Part shown: piece by piece, positions 45,183 through 55,814 of the stretch | Layout: every line of letters begins with the position of its first letter | How positions within the stretch are numbered: position 1 is the first letter of the stretch | DNA from: Parapristionchus giblindavisi | Lineage: Eukaryota > Nematoda > Chromadorea > Rhabditida > Diplogasteridae | DNA: 64,000 nucleotides | Reading direction: 5' to 3' | NCBI GenBank assembly: GCA_943737045.1 | Contig: CALSFV010000238.1 | Location: 62,001-126,000 of the forward strand | Program-made: the position numbers and the translations under genes | The notes under the pieces: model-generated | The model's input: only the letters and a program-made list of their open reading frames with translations | The model's database searches: none | Told to the model about the DNA's origin: nothing

Positions 45183-48100
45183 TTAGTAAAAGCGTTTGGA
45201 TGACTGCTTCAGATGTTCCTTGGCCACAAAATAAACAATAACAATGCCGCCGAATAACGCGAATACGGCGATCAATCCAAGTAAGGGCTTCTGAATTTTG
45301 CAGTTTGTACATTGTTTTGCTTTAAAGCGACACCCCAAGCTAATTTGAAGCTTTCCGCTCTGGTCACACTCTCACTTTCTCTGTCTGCGAGAGATTATTG
45401 CCAATGCGGAGAGTAAAATTAGCTTGGGGTCTGCCTTTAATACACACAGAGAAAAGAGGTACACAGCACATAAGACCTGTGAAGTGTTATATTTAGCACT
45501 TTTTGAGCTATTTTAACACCCAAAAAGTGTTAAATATAACACTTCACTGGTCTTATGTGCTGTGGATTACACTTCTTCTTTGTGTGAACCAATAAATTAT
45601 TCAGGTAACTTACCCAAGCGCTAACTGTTACGGTCTCCGCTTGGGCACGTCTCGTAAACTGCATAACGTCCGGAACACCGGTGCTCGAGTACGGTAGCTC
45701 GGACCTGAATCACGCAAGTGTTCGTGATATCGATTGATTGCACGGAGAGCAAACTTGCCCAAATATGGGTAATAGGAACTTTTTATTTTTACCCATATAC
45801 AGGCTAATATTTGCCAGAATACAGGCAACTCGCTCGCCAACTAACTTTACTCGTGCAAATTTAATCTCTGTGTGATTCAATCGATAATGATACCGTACAC
45901 TTTGAGCGAGAGCAATTCGTGGCGGGACGAGAGTCCTCCCGTGGACGCTGTCACACCCAGATAGAAGGTGCGTGGAATGCGAATTCCTACAATCAATAAT
46001 CATAATTGAATCAATGCATAATCAATCAATAAATAATTCTACCTTCCTCTTTGAAACAATCGAGAATACGCCCGCTGGGAACCCTGGAAATATCGATTTT
46101 TCAGGGTTCAATCTACAGTAATCTATAGTAAGAGAGGGGCCACTGTATCCTATGAGAGATCCCCTTTCCACCTCCGAGATATCAAACCTGACCCCTCAAT
46201 ATATCACATTTAAATATCCATGTATTTTCACTACTCACTTTTATGTGTTTCGTTTCGTGCATACGCACGTTGATAAAATAATAATAAGTAATACTCACCG
46301 ATATTTCACAGTCAAGGTATTGTCAAAGTAGGAAATCATTACAGCAACCGTTTCGGATGTGCGAAGACGAGCCTTTTCCACTTGAACAATCGAGCTATAA
46401 AAAATGCAATTTTGGAATACATGCAAATTCAAGAAGACACATTCGTCCACCGTAATCCACCCATGTTCATCGGAACAGATCATACTTTGCTAGGTCAGCT
46501 TCCACAAGTGCTTACCTTTCAGCATTGCAGAAGGCGAGGCGGTGGTCTTTTCCGTTATTATTCATATCATGTGCGGTCGACCCATTGGAGGCTATTAACG
46601 CAATCAAATGAGATTTGCCCTTTTCCGCGTTGCCGTAGGTGTCGACGACTGCAAAGATCAAAGATCAAAGATCAAAGACCAATGATCAGAGACCAAAGAT
46701 CAAAGCTCAAATGTCACTCACCCACTCCAAATCCCTTGAACAGACTACTGCTGCCATATGAGCCTCCTAGACTCGGCTGATCGGCCATCCATATCGCGAT
46801 GCCGTCACCGTGGAGCTTGTCCTTCGACGTCATTCGCAACCGGGCCTGCGAAAGATCAAAGATCACTTATCGATCGAGATATTTGATCTCTCTTTGCAGT
46901 TCCAGAATGTAATCGTTTAATTGCTCCACAATTTTCCATAGATAATGAAAAGTGTCAAAATCGTGCAACACTTCAGCTTTGATAGATTTTGTACTATTGA
47001 GCACTGACTCTTCGACACTGATTTGGGAAAGATCAAAGATCAGTGGACATAGATCAAAGATCAAAGATCAAAGATCAAAGATCAAACCTCGATTGACCAG
47101 GCGTTCAATCCGATACTCGTTTTGCTCCATACTCCACCCTCCATCGACTTCACAGCAGGCGTCAGCCTGATCTCATTTTGTGACTGAACTACGGTACCTA
47201 AATGAAGGGTAAATTATCGCATATTCCATAATTTCGAAAATAGATAATTTTATTCCTTAATTTATAATTTAAGTATTATATCATAATAACGGTCGAGTTT
47301 TTATTGTCCGTCTCCCCATTAGCAATACACTCTCGCAGACGGGTGGAGGACAGGTTAGCAGGGGACATTTGAGCAGCAGTTGAAAGGGGACAGTTGAGCA
47401 AAGGAGAGTAGAGCAATGGCCAGATGAGCATTGCACATAACAGCAGTGGACGTTTGAGCAATGGCTTCTCTGAACTTGGACACTTGAGCAGCCGTTGAAT
47501 AAGGCCTCCCTGAACTTGGACGCTTGAGCAGCCGCTCGCTAAGGTTTCTCTGAACTTGGACACTTGAGCAGCCGCTCGCTATGGCTTCTCTGAACTTGGA
47601 CACTTGAGCAGCGGTTGGATTATGCCTCTCTGAACTTGGACACTTGAGCAGCGAATGAATAAGGCCTCTCTGAACTTGGACACTTGAGCAGCGAATGAAT
47701 AAGGCCTCCCTGAACTTGGACATTTGAGCAGCCGCTCGCTAAGGTTTATCTGATCTTGGACACTTGAGCAGCCGTTGAATAAGGCCTCCCTGAACTTGGA
47801 CACTTGAGCAGCCGCTCGCTATGGTTTCTCTGAACTTGGACACTTGAGCAGCGGTTGGATAAGGCCTCCATAAACTTGGACACTTGAGCAGCCGCTCGCT
47901 ATGGTTTCTCTGAACTTGGACACTTGAGCAGCCGCTCGCTAAGGTTTCTCTGAACTTGGACACTTGAGCAGCCGCTCGCTATGGCTTCTCTGAACTTGGA
48001 CACTTGAGCAGCGGTTGGATTAGGCCTCTCTGAACTTGGACACTTGAGCAGCGGTTGGATTAGGCCTCTCTGAACTTGGACACTTGAGCAGCGAATGAAT

Positions 48101-50988
48101 AAGGCCTCCCTGAACTTGGACACTTGAGCAGCCGTTGAATAAGGCCTCCCTGAACTTGGACACTTGAGCAGCGAATGAATAGGGCCTCCCTGAACTCGGA
48201 CGCTTGAGCAGCCGCTCGCTAAGGTTTCTCTGATCTTGGACACTTGAGCAGCGGTTGGATTAGGCCTCCCTGAACTTGGACACTTGAGCAGCCGCTCACT
48301 AAGGTTTCTCTGAACTTGGACACTTGAGCAGCCGCTCGCTATGGTTTCTCTGAACTTGGATACTTGAGCAGCCGCTCGCTAAGGTTTCTCTGATCTTGGA
48401 CACTTGAGCAGCCGATCGCTAAGGTTTCTCTGAACTTGGACACTTGAGCAGCCGTTGAATAAGGTCACCCCGACCGCAGTCGTACTAATGCTTCATTTTT
48501 TTTTGAAAAAAAAATTTGAAGTGAGCCTATTCAAAAAAAAATTGTTGGGTCACATGTCTGCGTTAATTTTTCTCGGTAAAATGTTGTGAAAATTATTTCT
48601 CCGATTTAAAGAGTCAAAACACTCGGAATATTTCTGCATATTGTTTTCCGCTTTTTTATGAAAAATTATTTTTTCGCCTCAATAGTATATATATTTTTAA
48701 GATAAACAGCATCGGTCAACGAATATTTTTTTGCCGACTGAGAGCATAGTATAAAAAAACAAATAAGGTATTCTTACTTGAATCTTCTACGGAAATACAG
48801 TAATCTGAGGTAATTGATTTTCGCTGTTATGTTCCAAAATGCGTTTAAATTTTTTTGTAATTTCTAGAGAAATAGAATAAATAAAATTCCTCTTCCCCCT
48901 ATGAATTTGGCAAACAATTATCGAGAAAAATTCATGCAAATATATGCAAAATCTTTTACAATTTTTATATTATATTTTTGGAGAAAAAATATTTTAAATT
49001 CTTTAACCCATTGGTACATAATAGCGTTCTAAAAGCGAAAATCAATTGCCTCAGATTACTGTATTTCCGTAGAAGATTCAAGTAAGAATACCTTATTTGT
49101 TTTTTATAATAAGCTCACAGTCGGCAAAAAAATATTCGTTGACCGATGCTGTTTATCTTAAAAATATATATACTATTGAGGCGAAAAAAATAATTTCTCA
49201 TAAAAAAGCGGGAAACAATATGCAGAAATATTCCGAGTGTTTTGACTCTTTAAATCGGAAAAATAATTTTCACAAAATTTTACCGAGAAAAATTAACGCA
49301 GACATGTGACCCAACAAATTTTTTTTTTGAATAGGCTCATTTCAATTTTTTTTCAAAAAAAAATGAAGCATCAGTACGACTGCTCTAATGCCGGAGGCAT
49401 TATTCAACGGCTGCTCAAGTGTCCAAGTTCAGGGAAGCCTCATTCAACGGCTGCTCAAGTGTCCAAGTTCAGAGAAACCTTAGCGAGCGGCTGCTCAAGT
49501 GTCCAAGTTTAGGGAGGCCTTATTCAACGGCTGCTCAAGTGTCCAAGTTCAGGGGGGCCTTATCCAACCGCTGCTCAAGTGTCCAAGTTCAGAGAAACCA
49601 TAGCGAGCGGCTGCTCAAGTGTCCAAGTTTATGGAGGCCTTATCCAACCGCTGCTCAAGTGTCCAAGTTCAGAGAAACCATAGCGAGCGGCTGCTCAAGT
49701 GTCCAATTTCAGGGAAGCCTTATTCAACGGCTGCTCAAGTGTCCAAGTTCAGAGAAACCTTAGCGAGCGGCTGCTCAAGTGTCCAAGTTCAGGGAGGACT
49801 TATTCAACGGCTGCTCAAGTGTCCAAGTTCAGGGAGGCCTTATTCAACGGCTGCTCAAGTGTCCAAGTTCAGAGAAACCTTAGCGAGCGGCTGCTCAAGT
49901 GTCCAAGTTTAGGGAAGCCTTATTCAACGGCTGCTCAAGTGTCCAAGTTCAGAGAAACCTTAGCGAGCGGCTGCTCAAGTGTCCAAGTTTAGGGAAGCCT
50001 TATTCAACGGCTGCTCAAGTGTCCAAGTTCAGGGAGGCCTTATTCAACTGCTGCTCAAGTGTCCAAGTTCAGAGAAACCTTAGCGAATGGCTGCTCAAGT
50101 GTCCAAGTTCAGAGAAACCTTAGCGAATGGCTGCTCAAGTGTCCAAGTTCAGAGAAACCTTAGCGAATGGCTGCTCAAGTGTCCAAGTTCAGAGAAACCT
50201 TAGCGAATGGCTGCTCAAGTGTCCAAGTTCAGAGAAACCTTAGCGAATGGCTGCTCAAGTGTCCAAGTTCAGAGAAACCTTAGCGAATGGCTGCTCAAGT
50301 GTCCAAGTTCAGAGAAACCTTGGCGAATGGCTGCTCAAGTGTCCAAGTTCAGAGAAACCTTAGCGAATGGCTGCTCAAGTGTCCAAGTTCAGAGAAACCT
50401 TAGCGAATGGCTGCTCAAGTGTCCAAGTTCAGAGAAACCTTAGCGAATGGCTGCTCAAGTGTCCAAGTTCAGAGAAACCTTAGCGAATGGCTGCTCAAGT
50501 GTCCATGTTCACACAGCGCGCAGCTCAAATGTCCAATTCTAATCTCTCTTTTGCTCATATCTCCATTGCTCAAGCCCATCTCATTGCTCAAATGTCCCCT
50601 GCTAACCTGTCCTCCACCCTCGCAGACAAAGAAAGCGAGAGAGTGTGGCCAGAGAGCAGTGTTTAAATTATAATAGGTTGAATTAAGAATGTAGGTTGCA
50701 TGTCATTGGAATACTTATTATATAATCCCTACCGACGATATAGACCTAGAGAGATTTTCAACTTCCAACACCTTTAACTACCCTGGTCTAAAAACCAAAG
50801 ATCAAAGACCAAAGATTGTAAAAGACCAAAGATCACTCACCCTTGGTGTCCCAGTAGTTCCAGAAGTTGTTGTAGGGTTTGGACAAGGACAGTCGCGCCA
50901 CTGGCTGGCCAAAATCGATATCGGACAGATCAACGGCCGATGCCGTTAAAACCAGAATGGCCATAGAGAAAATCGATAATGAGATCAT
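45183..50988 (-). CDS. VIP36-type L-type lectin, paralogue B (9 exons)
   Basis: Tandem paralogue of the gene at 42246-44773 with the same exon pattern. Exons: 50841-50988, 47088-47197, 46722-46845, 46516-46648, 46299-46394, 46043-46083, 45899-45986, 45614-45704, 45183-45290. They encode 311 aa in phase, and exons 1, 2 and 7 are the same length as in A. Signal peptide (SIFSMAILVLTASA), then RLSLSKPYNNFWNYW, NEIRLTPAVKSMEGGVW, LHGDGIAIWMADQPSLGG, VDTYGNAEKGKSHL and LGVTASTGGLSSRHELLSLK. Next come one membrane helix (LLGLIAVFALFGGIVIVYFV) and the tail KQSSKRFY. The YDHxxDG site reads HDMNNNG, losing both His and Asp, so calcium and mannose binding is doubtful. Intron 1 is 3.64 kb because of a fold-back transposon. 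Its other introns hold (TTTGATC)n runs before the acceptors. Confidence 0.88.
45326..45436. mobile_element. TTAA-type MITE in intron 8 of lectin B
   Basis: 111 bp, AGCGACACCCCAAGC to GGGGTCTGCCT, flanked by TTAA on both sides. Confidence 0.88.
45443..45596. mobile_element. CACACAGAGAAA-type MITE in intron 8 of lectin B
   Basis: Palindrome following TA at 45441-45442, with AAGTGTTATATTTAGCAC arms and end TTTGTGTG. It starts two bases after the TTAA of the neighbouring MITE. The right TA has decayed to AA. Confidence 0.8.
45741..45872. mobile_element. 132-bp MITE-like element in intron 7 of lectin B
   Basis: Ends CACGGAGAGCAAACTTGC and, complemented, CACAGAGATTAAATTTGC. TGATT-like flanks lie on each side. 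Only one copy seen in the window. Confidence 0.55.
46655..47090. repeat. (GATCAAA)n runs in introns of lectin B
   Basis: Several tandem GATCAAA heptamers lie at about 46651-46705, 46850-46865 and 47030-47085. On the transcribed strand they read TTTGATC, and one run leads directly into a TTTGCAG acceptor. Confidence 0.75.
47298..47340. mobile_element. Left half of a TTAA-type MITE split by the fold-back element
   Basis: CCCCATTAGCAATACACTCT and TCGCAGAC match the MITE arm. Its other half resumes at 50620 (TCGCAGACAAAGAAAGCGAG, then GTGTGGCCAGAG). Confidence 0.75.
47341..50619. mobile_element. 3.28-kb fold-back element with inverted arrays of a 40-bp repeat
   Basis: Perfect 35-bp terminal inverted repeats begin GGGTGGAGGACAGGTTAGCA. 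TCGCAGAC is duplicated exactly on both sides (47333-47340, 50620-50627). An 8-bp duplication is typical of hAT and P elements. Inside the ends lie two inverted arrays of a 40-bp unit (TGAACTTGGACACTTGAGCA plus a variable half), about 25 units at 47467-48470 and about 28 at 49390-50510. A long inverted repeat of about 430 bp per arm joins them. No transposase. The element sits in intron 1 of lectin B, inside an older TTAA-type MITE. Confidence 0.93.
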
Positions 50989-51721
50989 CGAGAGAGGACT
51001 GCCACTTCAGAGGAGGAGGAGAGGATGGAATGAAGCGAAAATGATGTTAGCCAAATATAATGCCTCGTTATTTTGGTGGAAAGTGAAGAGCCCTTGCGGT
51101 GTGAAATGGTAGTCTCTTCAAAATTAAATTAATGGCATTATAAGATTAAGTATGCATGCACTTAAATGGATTTTAAAATAATCAATAAGTTAGCTAATAA
51201 TGTGCGTTATGGTGTTTCGGAAGCTATGACTAACAAAAGAGAAACGAGAAAAAACACTTTCTCCACTTTTATGAACGCTTTGGTCTGTTCTTCTCCTTTA
51301 CGACTTTTGAATATCACACAATCAAAACAAAACAAGGTTTTGATATCAAAAGAAAACAAAAGTAGCTCTGCTCTATTCGCTGCTCTATTAAAAAATTACT
51401 CAAAAGGAAAATCTGGAGAAAACTCTTCTCATTTTAGGCACTCTGCCGGCTAGTTTTCTTTTCATACATTGAAAATCTTGAATAGAATAGTCAAATAACC
51501 GGCACTACTGCAGAAAACTACGTCGCTCGTCCAATCGGCCTTTTTGACATGATGTGAAGATTGCTCATCTGATTTTCAAATAAATAATAAAAAAGACGAA
51601 ATATTTTTGATTGGCATACCCCCGAGCTAACTTGAAACTCGCTTTTTCGGTTACGAGAGAGAGAGTGGAGAATAAAATTGGCTCGTGGTCTGCCCTTAAT
51701 GCATTGCATACATTAGCCTCA

Positions 51722-51970
51722 TCGAGGATGTCGCGTGCATGATCTGGAGTGAATCCTTGATGAATCCATAGGTATCATATGTATCCTCATAGATAGTTGA
51801 TAGTAAGATATCCCCAGATATAATTGTCCCCTTTTCCAAGATTTGCCCTTAGCTCCCAAACGGCCACTGTGCCCAAAACCCTCACCGATATCGCTGCCTA
51901 ACAATATGCGACGGACATCCATTATCCCTTTTGTCATTGGATTCAAAGAAGGAGACCCTTGAGTTGACAT
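51722..51970 (-). pseudogene. Possible relic of a third lectin paralogue
   Basis: The minus strand shows SPSLNPMTKGIMD followed by GEGFGH, then after an intron-like gap EDTYDTYGFIKD. This is the order GFG then DTYD expected at the exon 3/4 junction of the two intact lectins. Splice signals are weak and the surrounding lectin exons are not found. Chance similarity is possible. Confidence 0.28.
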
Positions 51971-52063
51971 GCTGACTCCCGTCACCACGGCGGTTCAATG
52001 AAGAGAAATCCCTACAACTTTGGCTTGAAGCCTCTTGCATTACGAAAAATCGGCAAAGTTGAT

Positions 52064-52137
52064 TTGCACTGGGCGGGATTCGAACCTACGAGGTTCGGAT
52101 AGATACACAAAAGCTCTACCCACTAAGCCATATCGGC
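52064..52137 (-). repeat. tRNA-like sequence, probably tRNA-derived SINE or pseudogene
   Basis: The minus strand has GATATGGCTTAGTGGGTAGA (A box) and GTAGGTTCGAATCCCGCC (B box) at normal tRNA spacing. The acceptor stem does not pair, so a working tRNA is unlikely. Confidence 0.45.
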
Positions 52138-53593
52138 ATGTCTCGCGAATCGTAAAACTCGATGATAGGTCTAGTCAGAAGCGACCGCCCAGATATACCG
52201 TAGTCAACTTTCGCGCTGGGAGAACCTAGATGTTTTAGTTCTTATCATCACTCAGTTTGCGATACTTTCTTTCTCCGGCAAGAGCTTCTTAGTTACTATC
52301 ATTGAGCCGCCGTGGCCACGACAAGCATGCCGAATATTGTTTTTATATTATATGATAATTGGCGTGAGCGACAATGAAACAATGAAAGAGCCAAGTATGC
52401 AAATCGGATGGGCACTCTCTAAATGCCTTGAAAGTTATACTTTCAATGCGCATAGTGAGCTTGAACAAATCAATATAAGATATGTCTTTCGATTCGTGCG
52501 ATGAATCTCTATCATTCTATCCGAATAGTCTTATTACGAAATATCTCGAGGGTCTCCATCTTTAATGTCATGTATAATATGATGGATTAAAGAATAAGAG
52601 TAAGAATAATAAGAATCCTCCTCCTGCTCCTACCAGCCAACACTCGGAGGATATTGGTGACACTGTAATGGTTATTTTAATTATATTATTTAGTATAAAT
52701 AGTTACTTTTCCATCGTCTGGGACTCTCTAATCATATACCCTTCACGTTTACTATATTTCACTGGTTCACATAAAATGAATCGATCCGGTAGAATTATCT
52801 TTGCACTTTAATCTTTGAGCTTTACTACATCGGAAAGTTTCAAACTAGCACACAATATTTCAAACTCTCCGCATGATAGCGCTCAATTATCCATCTTTAG
52901 CCAACCACGATCGTTCCACATCCTGAAAGTTGATCTCGATCAATCAATAATCAATAGATGTACCCTACCTGTAACAGGTTCTCGGCTGTCCAGTGTTCAC
53001 AATAATCAACCAATCATTGATCGATTTCTTAAGTGAGGGGATCAATCGATATTGGATTCTCGACGATTGTTGGCACTGATTTATTGTCAGAGAAACCTTC
53101 ACACCATGGAAGACTCCGCCCACCTAAGAATTTTAATTATATTTTTGCAAATCTTTCACAGAATTTGAACCATTATTTCGTTGCATGTTTTACCGAAGTT
53201 AAGATGGGCGTGAAACATATATGAACATATTTGGAGTTATTATTAATATGTAATAAATACAATGAGCGTGCTTCGAATATTTTATACCACTACAACCACT
53301 ACCGCAACGCAATCGGTGTCAACTTTCTCAGCGAGGCGAGGAGTAAGAAGTGGAGCGCTATGCATATCAGAGCTCTCATCCCTTGACCTCTAGATAAATG
53401 TGTTCAAATCGTAAACACAGCGTTTTCGAATTCGACCATGGTGTGACAGAGAAACAAGCATGGCGAAAAAGAGAAGGAGAAGTGAGAGAGCGCAGATGGT
53501 TAAAGCGCACCGAGGTGTACCATACCGTTTTTGTTTTTGGCATTTTGCCAAGTTTTCAATGACAGCTCTGGAGAGACGCTGTGCACTAGCGAC

Positions 53594-54127
53594 CAGGGCT
53601 GGGACACAAAACGTTTTCTTGACACAAAAATTTTGTGTACACAAAAAACACAAAAATATTTTTTTGTGTACACAAAACACAAAAAAACACAAAAATATTT
53701 TTCTCTAGATTTGAGCAAGTTTATAGCTAATAAAAAAGATATTTTTCAATATAGAACTTGAACGCGAACAAAACAGCATGTAATATTAGTTCAAAAAAGA
53801 ACAGCGACCAAGAAACCTATGAGTCTGGTTTTCGGCTGAACGAAAACGGAGATATCAAGCTTCAAATTACTGATAAAAGGAAATTCTATACCAAAATTAT
53901 CCGATTTTCGCAAAATTTACAATTTTGCAGATAAAATTTTACTATACAAATCGACTAATATCATCGATTTTCTCCCTGAAAATCATGTAAAATCAGAAAA
54001 TTGACACCAATTTTTTTGTGTTATTTTGTGTCTCATTTACACAAAATTTTTACACAAAATTTTTTGTGTCCAAGACCATGAAAAACACAAAAAAACACAA
54101 AACACAAAACACAAAATCCCAGCCCTG
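53594..54127. mobile_element. 534-bp hAT-like MITE (CAGGGCTGGGA ends)
   Basis: Inverted ends CAGGGCTGGGA and an exact 8-bp duplication CTAGCGAC (53586-53593, 54128-54135) are hAT hallmarks. Subterminal regions consist of many ACACAAAA/TTTTGTGT repeats in inverted orientation. No transposase. Confidence 0.9.
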
Positions 54128-54135
54128 CTAGCGAC

Positions 54136-54640
54136 CATACCTGATCCTGCCTTCCTCCTCCAGTCAGCAATTGCTCAACATGCAGCATCTTGAAAGCTCT
54201 GAAAGATCAATAATTTTGAGCTTTATAAAATATTTCTTTCTTTTGTTCACGACTTAAGATTACGTTAGGTTACGAATCATTGATCGATGATTCCGCACGA
54301 GACAAGACACACACACACCGGAGAACCGTCAGTTTGTATTCAAATCATTAATTAATTTTTTTAATACAATATTTTTAAGTATTTAGTTCCGGCTCGATTT
54401 ATGGTTTTCGGTGGTGAACCAGTGGAATACCCTTGACACGATCTCTTCATAGCGTCTCCGATCTCTCTGTCTCAGATGACTAAAGAAAATCCAAGTCAGA
54501 GATCAAAGATGTCACTGTCATCTCGTGCTTGAACTAGTCGATATCCATGCATGTTGCATTGACGATGCCGATGAGGAGTAACAGCTGTGAAGGGTACTCA
54601 TCAAGCGTGTTGGTATGAGGGAGCCTAGTCGCGACTTGAC
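54136..54640. other. Unassigned stretch with isolated coding-like fragments
   Basis: The minus strand shows KMLHVEQLLTGGGRQDQ before a GT donor (about 54.14-54.20 kb) and RRRYEEIVSRVFHWFTTEN before a stop (about 54.39-54.48 kb). No family recognised and no joined model is possible. Confidence 0.25.
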
Positions 54641-54644
54641 ATGT

Positions 54645-54717
54645 GCCCGGTTAGCTCAGTCGGTAGAGCACCAGACTCTTAATCTGGCTGTCGCGGGTTC
54701 GAGCCCCGCATCGGGCT
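54645..54717 (+). tRNA. tRNA-Lys (CTT anticodon)
   Basis: 73 nt fold to a full cloverleaf: acceptor GCCCGGT with ATCGGGC, D arm AGCTCAGTCGGTAGAGC, anticodon stem CCAGA/TCTGG with loop CTCTTAA (anticodon CTT), and T arm GCGGGTTCGAGCCCCGC. No intron. A T run (ATTTTTG, then TTTTTT) shortly downstream serves as a Pol III terminator. The base after the acceptor stem is T rather than the G I expect for tRNA-Lys, so the last position may carry a variant. Confidence 0.95.
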
Positions 54718-54855
54718 GGCACATTTTTGCATTTTTTCCGACATAAAATACTAACAAAACACGAAGCCCCCCTCGAAGTTTGAAGGATCTTTAGATTCTT
54801 CAAACTAAAAAAAATCGGATAATTTTTTCATGATCGATAAACGAATCTACCGTAA

Positions 54856-55269
54856 CAGGGCTGTGCGGCATGAGCATATTTTCGGCATACGGCATAACGG
54901 CATATGCCGAATATTGTTTTTCGGCATATTTCGGCATGAAAACGGCATAATCTGTATAATAATAAGTGTCCAATTCATAATTGCTCTGATTTTTATCAAC
55001 ATTTCAAGGTTTGATAAGTAAAGTGTTTTTAAATAATTTTTAAAGATTTAGATTCAGTACATCTGTAGTAAAAGCGCTGAAAATCTCCTGAATAATTTTT
55101 ATGTGCGTTTAATATTGAAAAATACTCAAATTTTGCTATATAACTAGTAGATTTATGCCGAAAATATTAAAAATTTTCATGCCGTATTCGGCACGGCATA
55201 AACGGCATGAAAAAAACCGGCATAAACGGCATATTCGGCATAGCGGCATGGCTATGCCGCACAGCCCTG
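54856..55269. mobile_element. 414-bp hAT-like MITE (CAGGGCTGTGCGGCAT ends)
   Basis: Inverted ends CAGGGCTGTGCGGCAT and flanks TACCGTAA / TACCGTGC (8 bp, six identical). The interior is dominated by CGGCATA-type repeats in both orientations. It shares the CAGGGCTG start with the element at 53594-54127 but has an unrelated interior. Confidence 0.85.
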
Positions 55270-55504
55270 TACCGTGCCTTTAATCAGATAATATCCGAAT
55301 GCAGTCCATGGTAGATGACTCTCTCGAGAGAGGTTATCGCTGATTAGAGTACATTTTACGCATTCAAAACTTCCCAGGGCACACTAAAAATGAGAAAATA
55401 TGCCTTGAAATAGATCCGTTCCAAAGAATCAAGGAGATCTTTTGAAATTGCTCAACAAACCCAAAATGGTCTGTAATAATCATTACAGTCTCACTTGACT
55501 CTAA

Positions 55505-55570
55505 ACGCCAATTCAGTCCGGAGTGCCAAATCTCTTCTTCGGACCTACTTTACCACATGATCTAGTCACT
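55505..55570. repeat. Dispersed repeat fragment (CAATTCAGTCCGGAG)
   Basis: Matches 6505-6562: CCAATTCAGTCCGGAG, TCTTCGGACCTACTTTACC and ATGATC. Confidence 0.6.
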
Positions 55571-55814
55571 ACCAATTCAGGCACCTTCTGTAGTACAACA
55601 ATTTAAAATAATTTTTATTCGCTCTGCAATAATTCAGTGCAACTTGATTTATTGATTTATTCACACATGATAATAATGCTACAACGAGAATAATATTTAC
55701 CCGAATGATGATTTATTGGAAGGATGATTATGATTTTCTTTTTTAATGGCACGAGATTTTGGTATTTAAGTAGGAGTAGGCGACAATCACAAACAATATT
55801 CTGTTATAACAATG

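Larger units (their letters stand above)
50989..53593. other. Upstream of lectin B: fragments, no confident gene
   Basis: Contains a lectin-like relic (51722-51970), a diverged TTAA-type MITE (51612-51700) and a tRNA-like sequence (52064-52137). A minus-strand signal-peptide-like start lies at 53379 (MRALICIALHFLLLAS). Its possible donor at 53303 does not join any neighbouring open segment in phase. 53.41-53.58 kb resembles part of the tandem promoter unit (TTGGCATTTTGCCAA block). Confidence 0.35.

Noticed and set aside
47467..48470. CRISPR-like regular repeats
   Set aside because: The whole 40-bp unit is repeated with no unique spacers, the genome is eukaryotic and the arrays are mirrored arms of a transposon.
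47355..50673. Long repeated open frames reading SSVQVQRNLSERLLKCPSS on both strands, like a repeat protein
   Set aside because: The 40-bp period is not a multiple of three, so frames rotate through the array; the frames are a by-product of an array inside a fold-back transposon in an intron.
53460..53761. Overlapping 70-100 aa frames rich in FCVHK/LCTQ on both strands
   Set aside because: They read through the ACACAAAA repeats of a hAT-like MITE.
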